Assembly: GCA_027029065.1 (NCBI GenBank) | Contig: JALVGO010000264.1 | Location: forward strand, 1-21,239 | Length of the DNA: 21,239 bases | Origin: Sulfurovum sp. | GTDB taxonomy: Bacteria; Campylobacterota; Campylobacteria; Campylobacterales; Sulfurovaceae | Reading direction: 5' to 3' | Shown: one piece after another, positions 1 to 6,029 of the stretch | Layout: every line of letters begins with the position of its first letter | Position numbering within the stretch: the first letter of the stretch is position 1 | Program-made: the position numbers and the translations under genes | Notes under the pieces: model-generated | Database searches by the model: none | Seen by the model: the letters and a program-made list of their open reading frames with translations, nothing else | Told to the model about the DNA's origin: nothing

Positions 1-754
1 CCAGTATGGGAAGGAGCATAGGTAAAAGGGCGGGTTTGGCAGCGTTGTTGTGCATGCTTGGATGGTAGTCGCAGGGCAAAGCATTTTTCATAGGACCGAT
101 CTCCCACTTTTTATAGATGACAATCAGCACGATGATCAGGGTAAAAAGCGCATAAAAGTTGTAGGGAATGGAGGCGATCAGCAGCGCGATACCCTCACCG
201 CTTATGACTTTGCCGTCCACTGCCGAGACGATGAGCCCAAGCAGCAGTGCACCCCAGGCATTGAGCGGAATGAGCGAACAGATGGGTGCGGAGGTGGAGT
301 CGCAGATATAGGCAAGTTTTTCTCTGCTCACCCCATTGCGGTCACACAGCGGTTTGGCGACGGTACCTGCCACAAGGGAGGTGATGGAGGACTCGATAAA
401 GATAAAGACACCTATTGTGTATGCAAGCATCTGCGCACCGATGGGTGAGTCGATCTTTTTGGCGTATCTGTCAAGAAAGGCGACAAAACTCTCTACTGCA
501 TTGGAGCGTTCCAGCAGCTTGATGACTGCACCGACAAAAAGAGAGAAGAGAATGGTCTTGGCGATCCACCCTTGCGAAAACTGTGCAATGGTACCGTTAA
601 AAAGTTCGGTAAAGGCAACAAGCGGATTGTAGCCGTGCAGTACCATCAATCCCCCAAAGATACCCCCAAGCAGGGAAACAATGACATCTTTTGTTATAAT
701 AGCCAGAATGATTGTCAACAGCGGGATGGCGATGCTGAGGATGCCGTATTCCAT
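1..754 (-). CDS. Na+/H+ antiporter, NhaC-type family (C-terminus cut by window edge)
   Basis: Reading the minus strand from the ATG at 754 gives an open frame running off the left edge (about 251 codons). It starts MEYGILSIAIPLLTIILAII and has many hydrophobic helices plus conserved-looking polar stretches such as FIFIESSITSLVAGTVAKPL and CDSTSAPICSLIPLNAWGA. These resemble the NhaC-type Na+/H+ antiporter family of inner-membrane secondary transporters, which usually have more than 400 residues, so roughly the second half is missing. A GGAGG ribosome site lies just before the ATG. The ion specificity cannot be told from sequence; some members of this superfamily carry organic acids or amino acids instead. 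It is transcribed divergently from the L,D-transpeptidase-like gene, with only 37 bases between start codons. Confidence 0.8.
   Translation of the reverse strand, partial: MEYGILSIAIPLLTIILAIITKDVIVSLLGGIFGGLMVLHGYNPLVAFTELFNGTIAQFSQGWIAKTILFSLFVGAVIKLLERSNAVESFVAFLDRYAKKIDSPIGAQMLAYTIGVFIFIESSITSLVAGTVAKPLCDRNGVSREKLAYICDSTSAPICSLIPLNAWGALLLGLIVSAVDGKVISGEGIALLIASIPYNFYALFTLIIVLIVIYKKWEIGPMKNALPCDYHPSMHNNAAKPALLPMLLPIL
692..700 (+). promoter_or_regulatory. Probable extended -10 box for the L,D-transpeptidase-like gene
   Basis: TGTTATAAT (TGn plus TATAAT) lies on the plus strand inside the 5' end of the divergent antiporter gene. Transcription from it would give a leader of about 85 bases before the ATG at 792 and would run antisense to the first codons of the antiporter. 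No -35 box is evident. Confidence 0.45.
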
Positions 755-780
755 AACGCCTCCAAAAAAGATTTGTAAGG

Positions 781-789
781 ATTATAACA
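781..789 (-). promoter_or_regulatory. Probable extended -10 box for the NhaC-type antiporter gene
   Basis: On the minus strand the sequence reads TGTTATAAT, a TGn-TATAAT box. It is 27 bases upstream of the antiporter ATG at 754, leaving a short leader with GGAGG. The box sits directly on the start region of the divergent gene at 792, so the two promoters cannot be occupied independently. Confidence 0.5.
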
Positions 790-791
790 CA

Positions 792-1505
792 ATGCGTGCT
801 GTTTTAACGATGCTGTTTTTGATATTTGGTCTGCTTCATGCCGGTGTTCTTTCGGACACTCAACAGCTTATTGTCGTGCAGACAAAAGGTTGGAACAACA
901 ACAGCGGCACGCTGCAGCGCTATGAGAAGGATGCCAAAGGGTGGTACAAGGTTGGCGAAACGATATCTGTCAGGCTCGGACGCAACGGACTGGGGTGGGG
1001 CATCGGACTGCACCATATGCCCAAAGATGCCAAGTATATCAAAAAAGAGGGTGACGGCAGATCGCCTGCGGGTATCTTCGCACTTAAACAGGCGTTTGGG
1101 TATGCTCCCTTCGATGTACGTTATCCCTACAGCGTCTACAAAGAGACCGACCACTGTGTGGATGATACCCACTCCAAGTACTACAACAAGATTGTCGACT
1201 CGACCAAAATCGTACCCGACTACAAAAGCAAAGAGCATATGAAATTCCCCAAAAACTACTACAAGTACGGCATCGTGGTCAACCACAACTACATCGATGA
1301 AGATGGTGCCCTACCGGGAGCAGGTTCGTGTATCTTTTTGCACATCAAAGAGATCCCCACTGCGGGCTGTACGGTGATGAAGGAGGAGCAGATCAAGGAG
1401 ATCATCCGGTGGCTGGATGCAAAAAAGCATCCGTTGTTGGTGCAAGCACCACACGATATTGTCAATGCACTTGCAGAGAACTATTTTTCTTTGAGTTTGG
1501 AATAG
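792..1505 (+). CDS. Exported L,D-transpeptidase (YkuD-like) family protein
   Basis: Encodes 237 residues. The first 21 (MRAVLTMLFLIFGLLHAGVLS) form a signal peptide, so the protein is periplasmic. The body has the pattern of a YkuD-like catalytic domain: a conserved His in GIVVNHN, then GAGSCIFLHI and, near residue 193, PTAGCTVM, where Cys in the S/T-x-G-C context would be the nucleophile. The family makes or edits 3-3 peptide crosslinks in peptidoglycan or attaches proteins to it; members with this spaced-out motif are poorly characterised. The ATG at 792 was chosen over an in-frame ATG at 681 because it starts the signal peptide and follows AAGGA by 10 bases, whereas the longer form would bury the signal inside the antiporter gene. 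The 3' end overlaps the convergent haemerythrin gene by 25 bases. Confidence 0.75.
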   Translation: MRAVLTMLFLIFGLLHAGVLSDTQQLIVVQTKGWNNNSGTLQRYEKDAKGWYKVGETISVRLGRNGLGWGIGLHHMPKDAKYIKKEGDGRSPAGIFALKQAFGYAPFDVRYPYSVYKETDHCVDDTHSKYYNKIVDSTKIVPDYKSKEHMKFPKNYYKYGIVVNHNYIDEDGALPGAGSCIFLHIKEIPTAGCTVMKEEQIKEIIRWLDAKKHPLLVQAPHDIVNALAENYFSLSLE

Positions 1506-1912
1506 ACATTTTTTTCTTCAAATTGAATACGTTCTCCAACCGCGTCAACAATTTCGTTAAACTGTTTAAAAAATACATCATCAAGCGCTACTTCAGGTTT
1601 TGAGTAATGGCTTAAAAATTCCATCAATGCAAGTTTTGTCTTTTTAAAACTCTGCACAAAATCTTTTACCATTCTTTCGGTTTCAAAATCCAAGTTTTTA
1701 TCATCATGTACAAGTTTAAATAGTTCGATGTCTTCATTCATGACATGGTCAACGGTTAGATCATTAAGTTTTTTTAGATACTTTTTCGCACCTTCCTGAT
1801 TGTTTTTGGCATATTCTGCCATTACTTTGTGTGCCAAGTCGACAATTTCACCATGTTCATTATGCCATTTATTGACGAGTTTCTTGTTTTTGGATGCAAA
1901 AAAATCAAACAT
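1481..1912 (-). CDS. Haemerythrin-domain protein
   Basis: Encodes 143 residues with no signal peptide, so cytoplasmic. It looks like a single four-helix haemerythrin domain with candidate di-iron ligands: His in NKWHNEHGEI near the N-terminus, HVMNE (the HxxxE pair of helix 2), His in LSHYS, and Glu/Asp residues toward the C-terminus (LDDVFF, FEEKN). Such proteins bind O2 reversibly or act in O2/NO sensing or iron handling; which one applies here cannot be read. The ATG at 1912 was taken because it is preceded by AGAAAGGA at good spacing; an in-frame ATG at 1945 has no ribosome site and lies in the probable promoter. It appears monocistronic and converges on the L,D-transpeptidase-like gene. 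Confidence 0.75.
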   Translation of the reverse strand: MFDFFASKNKKLVNKWHNEHGEIVDLAHKVMAEYAKNNQEGAKKYLKKLNDLTVDHVMNEDIELFKLVHDDKNLDFETERMVKDFVQSFKKTKLALMEFLSHYSKPEVALDDVFFKQFNEIVDAVGERIQFEEKNVYSKLKEK

Positions 1913-1954
1913 TTTCTTTTTCCTTTCTGTAAAATATATAGTCATTATATAAAA

Positions 1955-1963
1955 ATTATAGCA
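1955..1963 (-). promoter_or_regulatory. Extended -10 box for the haemerythrin gene
   Basis: The minus strand reads TGCTATAAT, about 43 bases before the haemerythrin ATG at 1912, in an otherwise A/T-only stretch. The same TGCTATAAT word precedes the genes at 11248 and 17049. Confidence 0.55.
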
Positions 1964-2012
1964 TAAGTAATATCTAAATTTTATAGATATAAATCAATAT
2001 TTCTTAAAATGA

Positions 2013-2954
2013 TCAATAAAGCTGGTAATTCACATAAAATACAATCTTTGTTTTCGTCTTGGGACGAGGATAGTCTTTGTAGGCGATCTGTATCACGGCG
2101 ATGGTGTTCTTGTCGAGTGCTTCATAGTCCATGGGTTTGACGAGTCTGAGGTTTGAGATGCTGCCGTCTGGATGCAGATAGAAAGAGACGACATTGACCC
2201 CCTGCTGGTGTGTGCGTATGGCAACTTCGGGGTAGCCGTTGATGTAGAGGGTGTTCTGGGTGATGCGGTAGATCTCGGAAAGATGGTTTCGGATGAACTT
2301 TTTCTGCGTTTTGGTAAAGGAGTAGAACTCTTTGCCGTAAAGCCTTGAGATCATCCTGTCTGTACCGCTTGATGCACGTCTTGCAGGCTGCTGATGCAGC
2401 GTTTTTCCCGAATTGAGCAGGGCATTGGCAAGTTTGTCTTTGGAGCGTTTGGGCAGTCGGAACTGTGTCGGCAGCGGCTGCTTTTTGGCAACATGTTTTT
2501 GGGTTGTTTTCTTTTGTTTTTTGACAATCTTCTTTTTGGGTTTCTCCTCTCTCTTTTTTGCTTCTGTTTTGGTGATCTTGGTTGCATTGTTCTCCTCTTT
2601 GGAGACTTTGGCTACCTCAAACCCTTTTTTCTTCTTCAGATGTTTATTCTGCGCGGTTTTGACCGGTGGTTTTGGGGTTTCAACAGGCTTTGGTATCGGC
2701 AGAGTCGGTTTGGGTTTGGAGGGCACAGGTTTTGGCAGGGGTTTGGAAATTGGCTTTGGTTTGCTGACCGGTTTGGGCTTGGGTGTAGGCGGCGTGAATC
2801 TGGAGAGGTTCAGTGTGATCTTTTTGGGTTCTTTGGATGAGGGCGGCGGGATGAGGTGTACGTTATCGAACGAGAGGAAAAAGAGCAGAAAAATGAGCAG
2901 GTGCAGCAGGAGAGACACAACAAATCCCGTTATCGTCCTGTGTGTATCTCTCAC
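2013..2954 (-). CDS. TonB family protein (energy-transducer-like)
   Basis: Encodes 313 residues with classic TonB layout. A short cytoplasmic tail is followed by one membrane anchor (about residues 8-29, FVVSLLLHLLIFLLFFLSF). Next comes a Pro/Lys-rich periplasm-spanning region with repeated KPxP units (about 50-170), and then a globular C-terminal domain (about 215-313) containing YPEVAIRTHQQGVNVVSF and DGSISNLRLVKP. TonB proteins couple inner-membrane proton motive force, via ExbBD, to outer-membrane receptors; exbBD is not in this window, so its partner is unknown. The start is GTG at 2954, the only possible one before an in-frame stop, with AGGGA about 8 bases upstream. Shares a palindromic divergent promoter with hemL. 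Confidence 0.8.
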   Translation of the reverse strand: MRDTHRTITGFVVSLLLHLLIFLLFFLSFDNVHLIPPPSSKEPKKITLNLSRFTPPTPKPKPVSKPKPISKPLPKPVPSKPKPTLPIPKPVETPKPPVKTAQNKHLKKKKGFEVAKVSKEENNATKITKTEAKKREEKPKKKIVKKQKKTTQKHVAKKQPLPTQFRLPKRSKDKLANALLNSGKTLHQQPARRASSGTDRMISRLYGKEFYSFTKTQKKFIRNHLSEIYRITQNTLYINGYPEVAIRTHQQGVNVVSFYLHPDGSISNLRLVKPMDYEALDKNTIAVIQIAYKDYPRPKTKTKIVFYVNYQLY

Positions 2955-2970
2955 CTTTTAGTCCCTGTAG

Positions 2971-2993
2971 TGTATAATCTGCGCAATTATACA
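2971..2993. promoter_or_regulatory. Symmetric divergent promoter between tonB-like gene and hemL
   Basis: A perfect inverted repeat, TGTATAAT - CTGCGCA - ATTATACA, whose two arms are each a -10 box reading outward: TATAAT at 2973-2978 on the plus strand for hemL and TATAAT at 2986-2991 on the minus strand for the tonB-like gene. The expected start sites fall within or next to the 7-base spacer, so the two transcripts would start almost back to back and the polymerases would compete. Confidence 0.6.
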
Positions 2994-3009
2994 TAATGAG
3001 GATTAATAC

Positions 3010-4302
3010 ATGGCATATGAAAAAAGTATTGCAGCATTTGAAGAAGCCTACAAGGTTATTCCAGGAGGTGTAGACTCCCCGGTGAGAGCATTTAGCGGAG
3101 TAGAGGGTACTCCTCCGTTTATCGATCATGGTGAGGGCGGTTATCTGTACGATATTGACGGTAACCGTTACATCGACTATGTGCAGAGCTGGGGACCGCT
3201 GATCTTCGGTCACTGTGACAGCGATATCGAAGCAGCGGTCATCGATGCGGTCAAGCGCGGATTGAGTTTTGGTGCGCCGACGACGGTCGAGACAGAACTT
3301 GCCCAGGAGATCGTTGATCTGTTTGAAAGCATCGACAAGGTGCGGTTTGTCAGCTCCGGTACCGAAGCGGTGATGTCTGCCATCCGTCTGGCACGCGGCT
3401 TTACGGGGCGTGATGACATTGTCAAATTTACCGGATGCTACCACGGGCACAGTGACTCACTGCTTGTACAGGCAGGTTCGGGTGCAGCGACATTTGGCAA
3501 CCCAAGCAGCCCGGGAGTACCTGCAGACCTGACAAAGCATACACTGCTTGCAACCTACAATGACATCGAGAGTGTCAAACAGTGTTTTGCAGACTCCAAA
3601 GAGGGGATTGCGTGTGTGATCATTGAACCGATCGCGGGTAACATGGGGCTTGTCCCTGCAGAGGAGAGCTTCCTTGTGGCATTGCGTGAAGTGTGTGACG
3701 CACACGGTACACTGCTGATCTTCGATGAGGTGATGAGCGGCTTTAGAGCCTCTTTGAAGGGTGCACAGGGGATCACTCAGGTCAAGCCCGATATGGTGAC
3801 CCTTGGCAAGGTGATCGGTGCAGGGATGCCGGTGGGTGCTTTTGGTGCCAGAGCCGAGATCATGGCACACCTCTCACCTGAAGGACCGGTCTATCAGGCG
3901 GGAACGCTTAGCGGAAACCCTGTTGCTATGGCAGCGGGACTGACAAGCCTGCGCAAACTCAAGCGCAATCCGTCTGTCTATGTCGATCTTGGCAACAAAG
4001 CCAAAACACTTATGGAGGGCTTCAAAAAAGCGGCTGATGCAGTTGGTGTGCCGATGGTGACCGATGTGCGTGGCAGTATGTTCGGTTTCTTCTTCTCCGA
4101 CAAGCCAGTGAAAAATTTTGCAGATGCGATGGAAAACGACCAGAAGATGTTCGCCAAGTTCCACAAAGGGATGCTTGATCGTGGTATCTACCTTGCCTGC
4201 TCCTCCTTTGAAACAGGATTTATCTCTACAGCTACGACAGATGAGATGATAGAAGCGAGTATCAAAGCGGCGTACGAAACGCTTCAAAAAATTAGGAATT
4301 AG
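3010..4302 (+). CDS. hemL: Glutamate-1-semialdehyde 2,1-aminomutase (HemL)
   Basis: Encodes 430 residues, the normal length for this class-III aminotransferase-fold enzyme. It converts glutamate-1-semialdehyde to 5-aminolevulinate, the last step of the C5 route to tetrapyrroles. Recognisable blocks: [10 protein letters not shown] near the N-terminus, [17 protein letters not shown] (cofactor phosphate binding), [16 protein letters not shown], and the PLP-binding Lys267 in TLGKVIGAG. An AGGA ribosome site precedes the ATG. The last codons (KIRN and the TAG stop) lie in a 7-base tandem repeat, so the natural C-terminus may have been replaced. A strong terminator follows, so hemL appears to be transcribed alone. 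Confidence 0.96.
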   Translation: MAYEKSIAAFEEAYKVIPGGVDSPVRAFSGVEGTPPFIDHGEGGYLYDIDGNRYIDYVQSWGPLIFGHCDSDIEAAVIDAVKRGLSFGAPTTVETELAQEIVDLFESIDKVRFVSSGTEAVMSAIRLARGFTGRDDIVKFTGCYHGHSDSLLVQAGSGAATFGNPSSPGVPADLTKHTLLATYNDIESVKQCFADSKEGIACVIIEPIAGNMGLVPAEESFLVALREVCDAHGTLLIFDEVMSGFRASLKGAQGITQVKPDMVTLGKVIGAGMPVGAFGARAEIMAHLSPEGPVYQAGTLSGNPVAMAAGLTSLRKLKRNPSVYVDLGNKAKTLMEGFKKAADAVGVPMVTDVRGSMFGFFFSDKPVKNFADAMENDQKMFAKFHKGMLDRGIYLACSSFETGFISTATTDEMIEASIKAAYETLQKIRN

Positions 4303-4310
4303 GAATTATA
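4290..4310 (+). repeat. Degenerate heptamer tandem array (AATTAGG) at the hemL 3' end
   Basis: Two exact copies of AATTAGG (4290-4296, 4297-4303) and a third imperfect copy AATTATA (4304-4310). The hemL stop TAG at 4300-4302 falls inside the second copy. A perfect hairpin starts two bases later. Same design as the arrays at 5957 and 14634/14695. Confidence 0.6.
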
Positions 4311-4311
4311 G

Positions 4312-4336
4312 GGTGCGATTGTCATCGCACCTTTTT
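4312..4336 (+). terminator. Rho-independent terminator after hemL
   Basis: Perfect 8-bp stem GGTGCGAT / ATCGCACC with TGTC loop, followed directly by five T. Ten bases beyond the hemL stop codon. Confidence 0.85.
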
Positions 4337-4364
4337 AATGTGGACTAGAGCTATATCTACATAC

Positions 4365-4370
4365 TATAAT
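4365..4370 (+). promoter_or_regulatory. -10 box for the AtpZ-like gene
   Basis: TATAAT after the hemL terminator. A start site about 7 bases downstream would exclude the ATG at 4373 as the initiation codon and points to the ATG at 4385, which would have a very short leader. Confidence 0.5.
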
Positions 4371-4384
4371 AAATGAGAAATTCA

Positions 4385-4687
4385 ATGAAAAATGAAGAAC
4401 CCAAACTCAAAAAGATTGTCGATGCCGCTGACGGATTAAGTCTTGGCATCTCTATTGTTGTAGCTGTGATTATCGGGGTTGCTATCGGTATTGGGCTGAA
4501 GAAACTTACCGGGCATACCTGGACACTCTGGATAGGGGTGTTCATCGGTGTAGGGGCAGCGATCAACAATGTGTATATTGCCTACAAAAAGCAGAAAAAA
4601 TCTCTGGATGAACTGGCAAAAGACCCGCGTTACAGACCGGGCAGAGAGATCAAAGCAGAAGACGAAGAAGATGATGAACGTTACTAA
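4385..4687 (+). CDS. AtpZ/AtpI family membrane protein
   Basis: Encodes 100 residues from the ATG at 4385 (104 from an ATG at 4373, which would overlap the promoter). Two hydrophobic helices (about residues 18-38 and 46-65) are joined by a short KKLTGHTW turn and followed by a charged, acidic C-terminal tail ending EDEEDDERY. Size and layout match the AtpZ/AtpI family of small inner-membrane proteins linked to assembly, or Mg2+/Ca2+ supply, of the F0F1 ATP synthase. No ATP synthase subunit genes are present here, so the link rests on family resemblance only. It overlaps the next gene by 14-17 bases, implying translational coupling. Confidence 0.7.
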   Translation: MKNEEPKLKKIVDAADGLSLGISIVVAVIIGVAIGIGLKKLTGHTWTLWIGVFIGVGAAINNVYIAYKKQKKSLDELAKDPRYRPGREIKAEDEEDDERY

Positions 4688-5225
4688 CCGGAAAATCGTT
4701 AGTGCATTCCTGATTGCCGATGGTATGCTGTTTGTTGCTTCAGGACTCTTTTTTGACAAATCCGTACTGCTCAATACCCAAATAGGGTTTCTCACCTCTG
4801 CACTGGTTATGCTGGGTTCTATGAAGAGCTATCGGCGTATGGTCGATGCAAGGGTCGAAAATGAAATCATTACAACCGATATTGACAAAGATGTTATTGA
4901 CAGACTCGAAGACCCGCATGATCTCTACTCTGAAGAGATCAAAGAGGAGCCGGTGGAAGATATACGCAGTGCCATCAAAGAAGAAAAAGCGCGACTCAAA
5001 GCCAACCGCCGTTCTCTTTTTGAAGTGCTTAGAGATACCAAAGCGGCACTCTCCCTTTACCGCATTGGTGCCTATGTCCTCTTGATCCTTGGGTTTATGT
5101 ATCTCAACCGTCAGGGTATGCTACATCTTTTCCCCTACCTTTTCTCGCTCGGGCTTCCGCCCTTTATTACGGCGGGTGTATTGGTATTTGCAAAAGCCTC
5201 TTATAGTAAAGATACGCTACAATAG
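4671..5225 (+). CDS. Conserved membrane protein of unknown function
   Basis: Encodes 184 residues from ATG at 4671 (or 183 from the adjacent ATG at 4674). No known domain is recognised. Visible structure is an N-terminal helical hairpin (about residues 9-27 and 35-50), then a charged cytoplasmic-type middle part rich in Asp/Glu/Lys (about 55-125, probably helical or coiled coil), and a second hairpin near the C-terminus (about 130-147 and 152-173). The start lies inside the 3' end of the AtpZ-like gene with no clear ribosome site, so it is probably made by reinitiation in a two-gene operon. A role alongside the AtpZ-like protein in membrane energetics is only a guess from this linkage. Confidence 0.65.
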   Translation: MMNVTNRKIVSAFLIADGMLFVASGLFFDKSVLLNTQIGFLTSALVMLGSMKSYRRMVDARVENEIITTDIDKDVIDRLEDPHDLYSEEIKEEPVEDIRSAIKEEKARLKANRRSLFEVLRDTKAALSLYRIGAYVLLILGFMYLNRQGMLHLFPYLFSLGLPPFITAGVLVFAKASYSKDTLQ

Positions 5226-5248
5226 ATCACTTTTTTCAAGGATCTGCC

Positions 5249-5959
5249 ATGAAACGTAGCTTTTTGCTTATAGCCGGTGTGCTGCTGCTCAGCGGGTGTG
5301 CTGCGCAGACACCGCAGCCAAAGCAGTGCAAGAGCATTGCACCGCCGCCATCCTACAGACTCAAGATCATTGACAAGCCTGTTGACTTTGGAGAAAAGCG
5401 GATAGCGTTGACCAAAGCCTACATTGCCAAACATTATGGGAAAAAGGTCGATTCGATCCGCATCGACCCCAAGGTGATCGTACTGCACTACACCGCCATC
5501 GATTCGCTGGAAGCATCGTTTAACACCATGAAACCCCAAACGCTCGGCGGCGGACGCAAAGACATTGCCAAAGCCTCTGCGCTCAATGTCTCCTCACAGT
5601 TTCTGGTGGACAAAGACGGTACCGTCTACCGTCTGATCAATCCTGAAAACACCATGGCACGCCATGTCATCGGACTGAACTACTATGCCATCGGAGTAGA
5701 AAATGTCGCCAAAGATGCCGCACACCTGACCCCTGCACAGGTCAAAGCGAACATCGCACTGGTAGGCTACCTCAAACGAAAATATCCGGGTATTACCTAC
5801 CTCATAGGGCACCATGAGTACCGCCGTATGGAAAAGACCCCGCTTTGGCTTGAAAAAGACAAAGGCTACCGTACAGTCAAGTATGATCCGGGTGAAAGCT
5901 TCATGCAAAAGGTAAGAGCGGGTGTCAGGTGGCTGGACTTGAAAGAGCCGCCGAGGTAG
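5249..5959 (+). CDS. N-acetylmuramoyl-L-alanine amidase lipoprotein (AmiD-like)
   Basis: Encodes 236 residues. A lipoprotein signal ends in LLSGC, so Cys17 would be lipidated and the enzyme anchored in the membrane facing the periplasm. The rest is an Amidase_2-type zinc domain that cleaves the MurNAc-L-Ala bond of peptidoglycan. Candidate zinc ligands are His80 in VLHYTA, His188 in LIGHHEY and Asp213 in KYDPG; SSQFLVDKDGTVYRLI and the GVEN segment at about 149-152 are also typical. In well-known members His and Asp of the last two motifs are about 10 residues apart, here 25, so the intervening loop is enlarged. AAGGATCTGCC precedes the ATG. The stop TAG is the first three bases of a heptamer array. 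Confidence 0.85.
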   Translation: MKRSFLLIAGVLLLSGCAAQTPQPKQCKSIAPPPSYRLKIIDKPVDFGEKRIALTKAYIAKHYGKKVDSIRIDPKVIVLHYTAIDSLEASFNTMKPQTLGGGRKDIAKASALNVSSQFLVDKDGTVYRLINPENTMARHVIGLNYYAIGVENVAKDAAHLTPAQVKANIALVGYLKRKYPGITYLIGHHEYRRMEKTPLWLEKDKGYRTVKYDPGESFMQKVRAGVRWLDLKEPPR

Positions 5960-5980
5960 AGAATAGAGAATAGTGAATAG
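5957..5980 (+). repeat. Degenerate heptamer tandem array (TAGAGAA) at the amidase 3' end
   Basis: TAGAGAA (5957-5963), TAGAGAA (5964-5970), TAGTGAA (5971-5977), then TAG. The first TAG is the amidase stop codon. Because 7 leaves remainder 1 when divided by 3, successive TAGs at 5957, 5964 and 5971 close all three plus-strand frames. Confidence 0.6.
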
Positions 5981-5989
5981 TTTTGGTAT

Positions 5990-6011
5990 GCTTTTCTTGT
6001 GAAAAGCTTTT
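5990..6011 (+). terminator. Hairpin/weak terminator between amidase and glutaminase genes
   Basis: Perfect 7-bp stem GCTTTTC / GAAAAGC with TTGT loop, followed by four T. It follows the heptamer array at 5957 and precedes the glutaminase ribosome site by only 8 bases, so it may be an attenuator as much as a terminator. Confidence 0.5.
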
Positions 6012-6029
6012 ATGTTTTAGGAGAGAGTG

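Noticed and set aside
681..791. N-terminal extension of the L,D-transpeptidase-like gene from ATG 681
   Set aside because: It would lie inside the divergent antiporter gene, precede the plus -10 box at 692-700, and bury the signal peptide.
804..1286. 160-residue minus-strand open frame opposite the L,D-transpeptidase-like gene
   Set aside because: No recognisable features or ribosome site, while the plus-strand frame has a signal peptide and YkuD motifs.
2394..2961. Long plus-strand open frames rich in Phe/Gly/Leu opposite the tonB-like gene
   Set aside because: They arise from the Pro/Lys-repeat codons on the minus strand; the minus-strand protein has a clear TonB architecture.
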